NCBI GenBank assembly: GCA_015233365.1
Contig: JADFXU010000016.1
Span: forward strand, 1-48,593
Source of the DNA: Nitrospirota bacterium
GTDB lineage: Bacteria > Nitrospirota > Thermodesulfovibrionia > Thermodesulfovibrionales > Dissulfurispiraceae
DNA length: 48,593 nucleotides
Direction of reading: 5' to 3'
Shown: positions 33,064 to 41,778 of the stretch, in pieces
How the letters are laid out: the number at the start of each line of letters is the position of its first letter
Position numbering within the stretch: the stretch's first letter is position 1
The notes under the pieces: model-generated
The model's input: only the letters and a program-made list of their open reading frames with translations
Told to the model about the DNA's origin: nothing
Databases searched by the model: none
Made by a program: the position numbers and the translations under genes

Positions 33064-33480
33064 AAACTTAGCCTCCTGTGATGTAATATCATATACATCA
33101 TAAAGAAAGTTGTCAAAATAGCATACTAATCGCACTTCAGCATGCCTGAATCTCTGTCATTCCACGCAGCTTGTCATTGTCTTATACAGCAGGAGTAATA
33201 AGTTGTCATCCCCGGGATCCTTTTTCGGGGAGACAGAGAGCAATGTAAAATCTAAAGACTCTGGATTTCCGAAGGCTGAGACAGGTACAAGCGGATTGAC
33301 CTGAAATAGCTATTGCTTATAATTTGGTCGATTACTGGATTCGTGGTATAATTTTTTAAGCTACGATAGCTTGGCTAAATTCTTGAAGGACGCATGGATA
33401 GCGGAGTTTAGATCGCACTGAATATATTTTCTTCAGGTGTCTCTTTTTATCAATTACAAATCACTTAGAGGAGGTTTTCA
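33064..33480. promoter_or_regulatory. Intergenic region with tandem promoters for the ferritin-like/rubrerythrin pair
   Basis: 417 bp without a gene. Two sigma70-like promoters point towards the iron genes: TTGACC (33296-33301), 16 bp, TATAAT (33318-33323); and TTGGTC (33324-33329), 17 bp, TATAAT (33347-33352). The 130-bp leader after them may hold regulatory structure. About 33200-33290 resembles a decayed copy of the common TGTCATCCCCG...GGATT type dispersed repeat. No Fur or PerR box was convincingly seen. Confidence 0.5.
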
Positions 33481-33987
33481 ATGGGTTCCAGAGGAAGAGA
33501 AATAGTCGGCATGAATGTAGATGAACTTGTTATGATGCTTAGAAAGGCGTACTGTGACGAGTGGCTTGCGTATTACCAGTACTGGGTCGGCGCAAAGGTC
33601 GTCAAGGGCCCGATGAAAGAAGCTGCCATTGCTGAGCTCACACAGCATGCAACCGAGGAGTTGATGCATGCAGATATGGTTGCATTGCGCATCATCCAGC
33701 TTGGCGGCGTGCCGGTGACCAAGCCGGAAGATTGGTATAAGCTTACCAACTGCGGGTACGATGCGCCGGATGATCCGTTCATCAAGAAAATTCTGCAGCA
33801 GAACATTGCCGGCGAGCAGTGCGCTATCAGTACCTACAAGAAAATGCTTGAGCTGACCAAGGATAAGGATCAGGTTACGTATAACATGGTCCTCACCATT
33901 TTGCAGCAGGAAGTAGAGCACGAGGAGGACCTTCAGGCTCTGCTTGAGGATTTTGACCTCATGATGGCCGCGATGAAGGGCGCATAA
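33481..33987 (+). CDS. Ferritin-like di-iron protein (DpsL/bacterioferritin-like)
   Basis: A 168-residue four-helix protein. Likely iron ligands are Glu27 (CDEWLAYYQY), Glu60-x2-His63 (EELMHADM), Glu112 (AGEQCAISTYK) and Glu144-x2-His147 (QEVEHEEDL), the paired ExxH ferritin pattern. Cys25, Cys91 and Cys114 are unusual; a cysteine pair close to the iron site is typical of the Dps-like (DpsL, thioferritin) subgroup. The protein probably oxidises and stores iron using peroxide. It has AGAGGAGG upstream and is 17 nt from rubrerythrin, forming a peroxide/iron defence operon. DpsL versus plain bacterioferritin-like is uncertain. Confidence 0.8.
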   Translation: MGSRGREIVGMNVDELVMMLRKAYCDEWLAYYQYWVGAKVVKGPMKEAAIAELTQHATEELMHADMVALRIIQLGGVPVTKPEDWYKLTNCGYDAPDDPFIKKILQQNIAGEQCAISTYKKMLELTKDKDQVTYNMVLTILQQEVEHEEDLQALLEDFDLMMAAMKGA

Positions 33988-34004
33988 CCTGAAAGGAGAA
34001 AACA

Positions 34005-34553
34005 ATGAGTGATCGGACAAAAGAGCTCAAGGGTACCCGCACGGAGAAGAATCTTCTGGAGGCGTTTGCAGGCGAATCACAGGCCCGCAACAAATACTCG
34101 TATTTTGCTTCGGCAGCCAGGAAGGAGGGCTATGAGCACATCGCCGCAATCTTTCTTGAAACGGCTGAGCAGGAAAAAGCCCATGCAAAGATTCACTTGA
34201 AAGAACTGCAGGGTATCGGCAGCACGACAGACAACCTGCGCGCTGCTGCGTCAGGAGAGCATGCAGAGTCGACCCATATGTACCCACGCATGGCGAAGGA
34301 GGCGCGCGATGAAGGTTTTCCGGAGATTGCGGCACAGTTTGAGGCAATCAGCCGGATTGAGAAGTTTCATCAGGAGCGCTATCAGAAACTGCTGGCCGAT
34401 ATGGAAGCGGGGACAATTTTCATCCGCAACGAGAAGGTGTGGTGGAAATGCAGAAACTGCGGTCATCTGCATGAAGGAACGGCTGCTCCGGATTTCTGCC
34501 GGGTCTGCAAACATCCGAAAAGCTACTTCGAGGTTTTCTGCGAAAGCCGCTAA
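34005..34553 (+). CDS. rbr: Rubrerythrin
   Basis: 182 residues. The N-terminal di-iron four-helix domain has Glu in FAGESQARNKY, ETAEQEKAH, and SGEHAESTHMY / ISRIEKFHQERY. The C-terminal rubredoxin-like Fe(SCys)4 domain is CRNCGHLHEG...CRVCKHPKSYFE. Rubrerythrin reduces hydrogen peroxide in anaerobes, with electrons from rubredoxin or NADH oxidoreductases. RBS AAAGGAG; co-transcribed with the ferritin-like gene. Confidence 0.97.
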   Translation: MSDRTKELKGTRTEKNLLEAFAGESQARNKYSYFASAARKEGYEHIAAIFLETAEQEKAHAKIHLKELQGIGSTTDNLRAAASGEHAESTHMYPRMAKEARDEGFPEIAAQFEAISRIEKFHQERYQKLLADMEAGTIFIRNEKVWWKCRNCGHLHEGTAAPDFCRVCKHPKSYFEVFCESR

Positions 34554-34659
34554 CCGGAAGAAACCGTGCCAGTAGCCTCCATTGCAAAAGTTCTGTCAGG
34601 GAGAATGAGTTTACCGAAAAGAACGGCCTCGTCCGTGATATCGAATGCTTGATGAGCGG

Positions 34660-36840
34660 CTAATACCACATGATTGTTTCGTAATCGGGTGAAGGGACGG
34701 CAAATGTGATATATCCACGCCACGGGCAGCGTTCAGCCTCGTCCCCGTTGCGTAATATCTCAATCGAAAACTGTATTTCGTCGTTCTCTTTTGCTCCAAG
34801 ATCGGAGAACGGCACCTCCAGCTCGAATATATCCCTGGCTGCGACGTTTTCAAGTGTTTTTACTTCCTTCCAGTTTTCGCTGATCTTCTCATTGAGCACT
34901 GCGACAGGAGCGTCCCCCCGCATATCAAAGACAATCCTGAACTCGAACGGTTTAACGATGTTGAGGCGGATAATGATTCTTTCCTGCACATCGGTAAACG
35001 GTATTTTGGGATCGAGCCTCATATAAAAATTATCTTTGTTGAAGCCGTAATGCATTGACGATACAAAGCTCTCCGATTTGTGCATGCTCCCGCCCGCCCT
35101 TTTGGCGTCTACTGAAGCGGCCTGGTTCCATTCATAGTAGCTTGTTATATACCCGTCAATTTTGGGCTGGATAAAGCCGCGGATCTGTATAGCCGGCGTA
35201 ACGCTTCTGTCTTCGGTAAGTATCGGCACATGAAGCTGCGGCGGGATGTCCTTTCCCATTACTTTATATACTTTCATCAGATAGCTTCTGAAGAGTTCGT
35301 CAAATTCCTCCTGGGTCTCGGTGGTGTGTTCATCCCCATACCACCAGTTCCAGTCGCTGCCTTCGGCCGCGTAAACAGCGGTCCATGCTTCGGATAGGTC
35401 CATGTCAGGATTCGCCTTTGAGAATGCCTCAAGGTCGTCCCGCGTCTGAGAGAGATAGTCCCACGCCAGGTTGTCTTCCTCATGGCCGAGCCATATGGCG
35501 AAATTTGCGTTTATCCATGATCCGGCATGCAAGCGGGACAGCGTATCACCGGGGCCGTGTGCAGCGATGAAATCGGAAACAGTGACAGTCCTGAAACGGT
35601 CATCATTACTGAGGGCGCGGTAAAGCCCGGCGAGGAAATCATGACCGTCATTTGCAAAGTATTCCCAGGCGTTTTCTCCATCCAGGATCACAGGCACTAT
35701 GTAATCCCTGTCTCCGGGAAGCATATTCCGGATCCCGGCCAGTTTGCCCATAAAATCCTCAACCGCTTTTTCAGCCTTCCAGCCGGAATAGCTAAAACCT
35801 ATCAGGTCCGAAAGTTTGTGGTCCCTGAACATCATGGATACGCCGCTGAACTGGTGAATCCGGTAAAGGGTTGCAGCATCGACGAGATTGCCTTCGGGAC
35901 TTCTTAAAGGTTTTCCCAGGGACCTGGCAAGGACTTCTTCATCTGTTGCTATCCACTTGATCCCTGAGTTGCCTATGGCCCTCACAACGTCTTCGCTCAC
36001 CGATCCCTCGGAAGGCCACATCCCGGCAGGTCTCTTTCCGAACAGCTGTTCAAAATATTCCAAAGCCATTTCGATCTGTCTGACCGCATCTTCGGGATGG
36101 GAAAAGCGCTTTTTTGGAAGGGTCACATTGGGCATTCCTATCCTTGCGCTGTTGGTGTCCCACAGGAGGGGAAGTATAGGGTGGTAAAAGGGAGTCACCG
36201 ACAATTCGACCTGGCTGCTGTCACTCATTTTCTTATATTCGGGGATTATTTGCTTTAAAATCGCCATTTGTCGTTCGATAAGAAGTTTCTTGTCCTCATC
36301 AGTGAAATCTTTTCCTTTTTCAGCCAGTCCATGAAGAAAAGGGTCATTGTCATTTCTGAACATGGGGTCTATCCATGCAAGGTTGAACAATACCTGGAGG
36401 TCCCTGATGTCGCGGTCGTCGAAGTACCGGGAGGCACGGGAAAGATCACTTTTTGTCAGCCTGAGTCCTCTTTTAAGGAGCAGTTCATAGTAGCGCGGGA
36501 AGGGCTTTATCATATTGTCCCAGTTGGCAAGGAAGAAGTTCTCAATGATAAACCGTCTCTCCGTCTCAGTAAGATCGGCTGGACTCTTCAGCGTCAATGA
36601 TAGAAAAGTATCTGTTGCATTGTTGTCAATATAATCGACGAGCTGCTCGAGCAATGACGGGACGAGGTTGAACGTTTGGCGGATTTTGGGAAAATCGGAA
36701 AGGATAGTCACCATATCGAGGTAATCCTTTACACCGTGCAATCTTACCCAGGGGAGCCTGGAAACACCTGTAAATGGGTCTTTGTAATAAGGCTGGTGCA
36801 TGTGCCACAGGAAGGCGATGTTAAGAGGCTTACCGCTCAT
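34660..36840 (-). CDS. Glycoside hydrolase family 57 (alpha-amylase/branching-type)
   Basis: 726 residues, of COG1449 type. Region 1 is FLWHMHQPYYKD (HMHQP, residues 13-17). The probable nucleophile Glu is in MWPSEGSVSEDV, WIATDEEVL follows, and the probable acid Asp is in LDGENAWEYF. The family cleaves or rearranges alpha-glucans with retention of configuration. The extra C-terminal part (about 500-726) is beta-rich and likely a carbohydrate-associated domain. No signal peptide, so it is intracellular and likely acts on glycogen. It overlaps the FtsB/DivIC-like gene by 11 nt and shares its strand, suggesting one operon with enolase upstream. Confidence 0.92.
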   Translation of the reverse strand: MSGKPLNIAFLWHMHQPYYKDPFTGVSRLPWVRLHGVKDYLDMVTILSDFPKIRQTFNLVPSLLEQLVDYIDNNATDTFLSLTLKSPADLTETERRFIIENFFLANWDNMIKPFPRYYELLLKRGLRLTKSDLSRASRYFDDRDIRDLQVLFNLAWIDPMFRNDNDPFLHGLAEKGKDFTDEDKKLLIERQMAILKQIIPEYKKMSDSSQVELSVTPFYHPILPLLWDTNSARIGMPNVTLPKKRFSHPEDAVRQIEMALEYFEQLFGKRPAGMWPSEGSVSEDVVRAIGNSGIKWIATDEEVLARSLGKPLRSPEGNLVDAATLYRIHQFSGVSMMFRDHKLSDLIGFSYSGWKAEKAVEDFMGKLAGIRNMLPGDRDYIVPVILDGENAWEYFANDGHDFLAGLYRALSNDDRFRTVTVSDFIAAHGPGDTLSRLHAGSWINANFAIWLGHEEDNLAWDYLSQTRDDLEAFSKANPDMDLSEAWTAVYAAEGSDWNWWYGDEHTTETQEEFDELFRSYLMKVYKVMGKDIPPQLHVPILTEDRSVTPAIQIRGFIQPKIDGYITSYYEWNQAASVDAKRAGGSMHKSESFVSSMHYGFNKDNFYMRLDPKIPFTDVQERIIIRLNIVKPFEFRIVFDMRGDAPVAVLNEKISENWKEVKTLENVAARDIFELEVPFSDLGAKENDEIQFSIEILRNGDEAERCPWRGYITFAVPSPDYETIMWY

Positions 36841-37171
36841 TCTCTTTGAACTGAAAAATATACTCGTCGGGCTTGGCCAGGCCGTATTCCTCTCTTGCGT
36901 ATTTCTCTATATAATAATTATCACTTTTGAGCGCGGTGATTTGTTTTTTAAGTGATTTGTTTTCATTGTCAATTGTGCTTATCTCTGTTTCGAGCCTGTT
37001 CTTTGTTTTTGCAAGCTTCAGGTATTTAAGAAATCCCATATTGCCGAACAACAGCGCTGTCCCTATATACAAAAAAGCGAGAACGACGATCGTGAAGAAA
37101 ATGACGTTTCTTCTTTTTCGTTCCACGGTCACCTGCTGCCTGAGATTGCTCTGTAGTATCCGGCCTCTCAT
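36830..37171 (-). CDS. Septum formation initiator (FtsB/DivIC-like)
   Basis: A 113-residue protein with one transmembrane helix (about 24-42, VIFFTIVVLAFLYIGTALLF) and a coiled coil (about 50-85) with leucine heptads (LETEISTIDNENKSLKKQITALKSD), then EEYGLAKPDEYIFQF, the usual FtsB/DivIC C-terminal motif. The start at 37171 (MRGRIL) is favoured; a longer frame goes to 37312 but runs through a repeat. No clear RBS. It recruits division proteins to the septum. Gene context with enolase is the common ftsB arrangement. Confidence 0.88.
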   Translation of the reverse strand: MRGRILQSNLRQQVTVERKRRNVIFFTIVVLAFLYIGTALLFGNMGFLKYLKLAKTKNRLETEISTIDNENKSLKKQITALKSDNYYIEKYAREEYGLAKPDEYIFQFKENER

Positions 37172-37210
37172 AATTAGCGTTATATTATCACTATGAGAGT
37201 AGAAAATCAA

Positions 37211-37338
37211 TTCTGGCATCCCAGCTTCAGGCCATCTTTGACCGATCCTCAATCGCAAAATCCTCGACGTAGCTCTGCTACGCCTGCGGGTTTGCTCAAT
37301 CGGATCAATCAAATCTGACCCAAATCTGAGCGCCAGAA
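37211..37338. repeat. Palindromic intergenic element between ftsB-like gene and enolase
   Basis: Ends TTCTGGC (37211-37217) and GCCAGAA (37332-37338) are inverted, and an inner part has GATC at both sides of a palindromic core with CGTAG-CTCTG-CTACG. Arm identity is partial, so it is a decayed or hairpin-mosaic dispersed repeat. A longer reading frame for the upstream protein crosses it and is therefore doubtful. Confidence 0.6.
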
Positions 37339-37352
37339 TGAGAAATGTTATA

Positions 37353-38645
37353 TTATACTTTCCTCAGTGCGGCAACATTGTAAAAAGCGTTTAATCCCCT
37401 GAATTGCGCCGCTTTCCCCAAGGCTTCTTCGATACGCAGCAGACGGTTGTATTTGGCGGTCCTTTCGGTCCTGGATAACGAGCCTGTTTTGATAAAACCT
37501 GTGTTACAGGCAACGGCGAGATCGGCAATAGTGGTATCCTCCGTCTCTCCGGAACGGTGCGAGATTACAGCGGTGTAGCGCGCTTTTTTTGCCATCTCAA
37601 TGGCGTCGAGTGTTTCTGTTACTGTCCCGATCTGGTTCAGCTTTATCAGGATAGAGTTTGCGATGCCTTTGGCTATGCCCTCTTTAAAGATTTCCGTATT
37701 TGTGACAAAAATATCATCACCGACAAGTTGTATTTTATCTCCGAGACTCCCGGTCAGGCGCTTCCAGCCGTCCCAATCGTTTTCCGCCATACCGTCTTCG
37801 ATAGAGAGAATAGGATATTTCTTTGCCATCTTCTCATAGTATGCTGTAAGTTCACCGGATGATATTTTTTTCCCTTCGAACGTGTACTTGCCTTTATCAA
37901 AGAATTCCGATGCCGCAGCATCGAGCGCAAGGAAGACGTCTTTTCCAGGAGTATATCCGCTCTCTTTTATCGCCTGCATGATTATTGAAAGGGCATCTTC
38001 GTTTGTATCAAGATTCGGGGCAAATCCACCCTCGTCACCGACAGCGGTATTGAGGCCTTTTTTCTTAAGTATGGATTTCAGGGAATGGAATATCTCCACA
38101 CCCGCCCTCAGTGCTGAAGCGAATGTATCAAAACCGGCAGGCATGATCATGAACTCCTGGATATCCAGATTATTATCGGCGTGTGCCCCGCCATTGACAA
38201 TATTCATCATCGGAACAGGAAGTTCTTTGGCATTGCAACCGCCTACATATTGATAAAGCGGCAGTCCCAGTTCATTCGCTGAAGCGCGGCAAACGGCCAT
38301 GGATACCGCCAGGACGGCATTGGCGCCCAGTTTCCCCTTGTTCTTGGTCCCGTCCAGTTTTATCATGGTCATGTCGATAAGGCCCTGGTCAGTAGATTCA
38401 AGACCGATGAGACGCGGCGCAATCTTTTCATTGACGTTCTTAACCGCCTGGAGGACTCCTTTGCCGTTAAACCTCTTCTTATCGCCATCTCTCAGTTCAA
38501 GTGCCTCCCTTTGCCCGGTAGATGCCCCTGAAGGGACGATTGCGTCACCTGTTGCACCGCTTTCGAGCAGCACCCCGACCGCCACTGTGGGGTTGCCCCT
38601 TGAATCGAGCACCTCTGCAGCCTGAATATCCATAATCTCACCCAT
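37353..38645 (-). CDS. eno: Enolase
   Basis: A 430-residue phosphopyruvate hydratase with the family landmarks: [49 protein letters not shown]-type metal loop ([10 protein letters not shown]), [23 protein letters not shown] and [17 protein letters not shown], covering the metal-binding Asp/Glu/Asp and the Lys region (LIKLNQIG). Catalyses 2-phosphoglycerate to PEP. Start at 38645 has AGGAGGATT upstream; Met at 38633 is an alternative. Confidence 0.98.
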   Translation of the reverse strand: MGEIMDIQAAEVLDSRGNPTVAVGVLLESGATGDAIVPSGASTGQREALELRDGDKKRFNGKGVLQAVKNVNEKIAPRLIGLESTDQGLIDMTMIKLDGTKNKGKLGANAVLAVSMAVCRASANELGLPLYQYVGGCNAKELPVPMMNIVNGGAHADNNLDIQEFMIMPAGFDTFASALRAGVEIFHSLKSILKKKGLNTAVGDEGGFAPNLDTNEDALSIIMQAIKESGYTPGKDVFLALDAAASEFFDKGKYTFEGKKISSGELTAYYEKMAKKYPILSIEDGMAENDWDGWKRLTGSLGDKIQLVGDDIFVTNTEIFKEGIAKGIANSILIKLNQIGTVTETLDAIEMAKKARYTAVISHRSGETEDTTIADLAVACNTGFIKTGSLSRTERTAKYNRLLRIEEALGKAAQFRGLNAFYNVAALRKV

Positions 38646-38670
38646 TGGAATCCTCCTCCTTCATAAAGAA

Positions 38671-38763
38671 AATGTTGAATTTTGAATGATGAATTTTGAA
38701 TTAAGGAAGAATAATTTATTTATTTGCCTCAATTCAACATCCAACATCCGAAATTCAAAATTA
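38671..38763. repeat. A/T-rich inverted repeat between eno and lpd
   Basis: GTTGAATTTTGAATGATGAA (about 38674-38693) has inverted counterparts in AATTCAACATCCAACATCC and GAAATTCAAAATTA on the right, so the spacer can fold on itself. The right end overlaps the stop codon of lpd. A simple-sequence dispersed repeat; no regulatory role evident. Confidence 0.6.
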
Positions 38764-40152
38764 AGCATTTGGTTTTAAAGCGTGTATTGCTTCGTTGTTT
38801 ACATCTGCTGCACATTCCATTATGCATTCCGACAGGGTAGGATGGGAATGGATCATTTCAGCTACGGTTTCGACAGTCAGGCCGGCCTGCATGGCGAGAG
38901 CCCCTTCATGGACAAGCTCCGATGCATGAGCGCCGATAATATGCACACCTAAAACTTTTCGGGTAGCTGCATCGGCAAGGATTTTAACCATGCCGGTCAA
39001 CTCTCCCATGGCGTGGGCTTTGCCCAGCATCCTGAACTGAAAACGCCCTATCTTCACATTTATCCCCTTCTCTGCAGCCTGTTGCTCTCTCAACCCGACT
39101 GAGCCTATCTCCGGAGAAGTGAAGATGCCGGCGGGTATTACGGAATAATCCATCCTCTTGTCCAGACCGCATGCGTTGAATGCAGCCACTATCCCTTCCA
39201 TTGAAGCCACATGGGCGAGGAGAGGGCCTCCTATGACATCCCCAACCGCATAAATGCCGTCAACATTCGTTTCCATTCTGTTGTTTACCTGTATTTCACC
39301 GCGGGGGCCCCTCCGGATATCCAGGGCCTCCAGGCCTATGTTTTCGGTGTTCAGCGATCTCCCTATCGATACAAGAAGTTTCTCCGCAGTTAGCTGCACG
39401 CCGTTGCTCAGCGACACGTTCACTACGTTATTGCCGACTTCCGAGCTGTCCACTCTGACGCCGGTTATCAATCTGATTTTCTTCTTTTTCAACTCTCTTT
39501 CAAGCATTGAGGATATTTCAGTGTCCTCTGTAGAGATTGCCCCGGGCATCATCTCGACCATTGTTATTTCGGTCCCGAGTTCCCTGAATATACAGGCGAA
39601 TTCACAACCTATGATCCCTGCGCCGATAATGATCATGCTGGCCGGCACGGATTTCATTGCTATGGCATGGTCGCTGGATAGTATGCGTTGCCCGTCAGGA
39701 GGAAACATGGGTAAAAGAGCCGGACGTGAGCCGGTGGCAATAATGATTTTATCAGTCTCGATCAGCTCCGTTGGGCTGTCTTTCTTCCTGACCTCAACTG
39801 CCGAAGGGCCACGAAGCATCCCCCTCCCTTCGACAAGAGTTATTCCCCAGCTTTTGAAGAGGGCTCTGATCCCCCTCACATTTGTCGCTACTACCTTGTC
39901 CTTCCTCTCCATCATTCCGGCGAGGTTCGGGTGTATCTCTCCCTTCAAATCTATTCCGTATTCATCCAGTCTTCTTGCTTTCCGGAGCACTTCAATCGAC
40001 GCAATCAGGGATTTTGTCGGGATGCAGCCAACGTTGAGGCACGTGCCTCCCACTTCACTGTCTTCTATGACAGTTACCTGTGCCCCCAGTCTGGCAGCTT
40101 TTAACGCGGCAACATATCCGCCGGGACCTGAGCCGATGACAGTTAATTTCAC
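38761..40152 (-). CDS. lpdA: Dihydrolipoamide dehydrogenase
   Basis: 463 residues of the class I flavoprotein disulfide reductase family. FAD site GSGPGGYVAALKAARLG (residue 8 on), redox-active Cys38-x4-Cys43 (GGTCLNVGCIPTKSL), NAD site (IIIGAGIIGCEFACIFRELG), second FAD motif GIYAVGDVIGGPLLAH and the C-terminal His-Glu relay in HSHPTLSECI. Reoxidises the lipoyl group of GcvH or a 2-oxoacid dehydrogenase complex, producing NADH. The start overlaps the gcvH stop by 4 nt, so it is paired with GcvH. Confidence 0.97.
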   Translation of the reverse strand: MKLTVIGSGPGGYVAALKAARLGAQVTVIEDSEVGGTCLNVGCIPTKSLIASIEVLRKARRLDEYGIDLKGEIHPNLAGMMERKDKVVATNVRGIRALFKSWGITLVEGRGMLRGPSAVEVRKKDSPTELIETDKIIIATGSRPALLPMFPPDGQRILSSDHAIAMKSVPASMIIIGAGIIGCEFACIFRELGTEITMVEMMPGAISTEDTEISSMLERELKKKKIRLITGVRVDSSEVGNNVVNVSLSNGVQLTAEKLLVSIGRSLNTENIGLEALDIRRGPRGEIQVNNRMETNVDGIYAVGDVIGGPLLAHVASMEGIVAAFNACGLDKRMDYSVIPAGIFTSPEIGSVGLREQQAAEKGINVKIGRFQFRMLGKAHAMGELTGMVKILADAATRKVLGVHIIGAHASELVHEGALAMQAGLTVETVAEMIHSHPTLSECIMECAADVNNEAIHALKPNA

Positions 40153-40535
40153 TTAGCTTCCTCTTCTACAAATTTTTCGTAATCGTCGATATCCATGAGT
40201 TCATCGAGTTCGTAGGTATCATCCATTTCGATTATTGCAACCCACCCTTTGCCGTAAGGGTCCTCATTAATGATTTCCGGGGAGTCGGCAAGTTTTTCAT
40301 TGACTTCTATAACGGTCCCGCTTACGGGAGAGATGATGGATGAAGTGGCCTTTGTCGACTCGATTTCAGCCAGTTCATTGCCTGCCTCCGCAATGGTCTC
40401 CACTTCGGGCAGGTCAATGTATACGATATCTCCAAGGCTGTCCTGTGCATAGTCTGTAATCCCTATCGTCGCCCTTTTCCCCGAAGCCTTTACCCATGCG
40501 TGCTCTTTGTGATACTTCAGATCATCCGGATTCAT
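40149..40535 (-). CDS. gcvH: Glycine cleavage system H (lipoyl-carrier) protein
   Basis: A 128-residue lipoyl carrier. Lipoylated Lys62 is in AEIESTKATSSIISPVSG (usual ESVKA); the N-terminus KYHKEHAWVK and C-terminus GKGWVAII complete the family pattern. It shuttles aminomethyl groups between glycine-cleavage P, T and L proteins. Here only the L protein (lpd) is adjacent; gcvP and gcvT are not in the window. AAGGAGGAG lies before the start at 40535. Confidence 0.95.
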   Translation of the reverse strand: MNPDDLKYHKEHAWVKASGKRATIGITDYAQDSLGDIVYIDLPEVETIAEAGNELAEIESTKATSSIISPVSGTVIEVNEKLADSPEIINEDPYGKGWVAIIEMDDTYELDELMDIDDYEKFVEEEAK

Positions 40536-40705
40536 AACAGCTCCTCCTTTTCCAGAAAATATTTTGTCGAAAACAGATTCAGGATCTGCTTACTGATCCT
40601 ATGCGAATGCAGCCCGGAAAGTGTGCTTTGCAATTTCTTAACATAGTTTGCGATCTTTGTCAACCATCATCCTCTTGACCTGACGGGTATGGTATCATAA
40701 AAATT

Positions 40706-41563
40706 GTGGAAATGGTGAAAAATAAAGCGGCGCTCTTCCTGAGAATGATAAAGTTCTCCCACTCGGTATTTGCACTGCCGTTTGCATTTACGGGAGCGAT
40801 GCTGGCGGCAGGAGGGATACCCCAGGTTGAAAAGCTTTTCTGGATTACAGCCGCCATGGTCGGAGCGCGTTCCGGGGCTATGGGACTTAACAGGATTATA
40901 GACAATAAAATTGATGCTGCAAACCCCAGGACTGCGAACAGGGAGATACCTTCGGGCAAGATAAGCGTTCGAGACGCGACGATTTTTACCGCAGCGGCCT
41001 TTGCATTCATGATATTTGCTGCCTGGCGTCTGAATTCTCTCTGTTTTGAGCTTTCGCCTGTGGCCATTGTGGCCCTGGTACTTTACTCTTATACAAAGCG
41101 GTTTACCTGGATGGCGCATTTTGTGCTCGGCATCTGCATTGCCGCGGCTCCTCTTGGGGCATGGATCGCTGTGCGGGGGACTTTTGACAGGGAGATACTG
41201 CCCCTGTGCATCGCTGTTGTTTTCTGGCTCGCAGGGTTCGATGTTCTCTATGCTCTTCAGGATATAGAGTTTGACCGCGGACACGGGCTTCATTCGATTC
41301 CGCAAAGGTTCGGCGTCAAAGGTGCGCTTGTGCTGTCCAGAATGTTTCATTTCATTACGTGGCTTTTGCTGGCAGCCAGCGGAGTTCTGTTTGGGCTGAA
41401 TGTTGTTTACTGGATAGGGTTGACGTTGATTGCAGGACTTCTTTTATATGAGCATTCGCTGGTGAAAGCCGGCGATCTGAGCAGGCTGGATATGGCTTTT
41501 TTCAACATGAACGGCTACATAAGCATTGCAGTTTTTGTATTTACCCTTTTTTCGTTAATTTAA
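40706..41563 (+). CDS. UbiA-family prenyltransferase (MqnP/UbiA-like)
   Basis: 285 residues with about eight helices. Prenyl-diphosphate motifs are NRIIDNKIDAANPRTANREIPSG and DVLYALQDIEFDRGHGLHSIP. The sequence style (ALQDIEFDR, YSYTKRFTWMAHFVLG) is closest to the 4-hydroxybenzoate polyprenyltransferase-like proteins of the futalosine menaquinone route (MqnP). GTG at 40706 and ATG at 40712 are both possible; no strong RBS. It faces the gcvH gene divergently and is followed by an MtaD-type deaminase. Confidence 0.85.
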   Translation: MEMVKNKAALFLRMIKFSHSVFALPFAFTGAMLAAGGIPQVEKLFWITAAMVGARSGAMGLNRIIDNKIDAANPRTANREIPSGKISVRDATIFTAAAFAFMIFAAWRLNSLCFELSPVAIVALVLYSYTKRFTWMAHFVLGICIAAAPLGAWIAVRGTFDREILPLCIAVVFWLAGFDVLYALQDIEFDRGHGLHSIPQRFGVKGALVLSRMFHFITWLLLAASGVLFGLNVVYWIGLTLIAGLLLYEHSLVKAGDLSRLDMAFFNMNGYISIAVFVFTLFSLI

Positions 41564-41573
41564 CTTATATTAA

Positions 41574-41756
41574 GTGTCGAGCAGTCAGGACACAATGCTT
41601 CAGCTTAATCTCGCAAGGCATCCAGCCTTGCTCGAAGGCTATGGCAGTCTGTTCAGCCATCCATGGCGTCTCAGCCTGCCAAAGCCTGCTTCAGGGGGCC
41701 CCGAAAAGTCAGGGACTTTTTGGGGCGGAGCACTATGTCCTGACTGCTCTTGGACA
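41574..41756. repeat. 183-bp palindromic element with a nested hairpin module
   Basis: Ends (GTGTC-GAGCAGTCAGGACA and TGTCCTGACTGCTC-TTGGAC) form imperfect terminal inverted repeats over about 25 bp. Inside is a hairpin, CCCC-AAAAGT/ACTTTT-GGGG (41699-41725), the same type of module as at 24756-24780. It fills the gap between the prenyltransferase and deaminase genes, ending 22 bp before the deaminase start. Confidence 0.75.
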
Positions 41757-41778
41757 GAATTATAGGAGTTCACCAGAT

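Noticed and set aside
39254..40156. 300-codon open frame antisense to lpdA
   Set aside because: Ser/Pro/Ile-rich shadow of a strongly conserved gene on the other strand; no motif.
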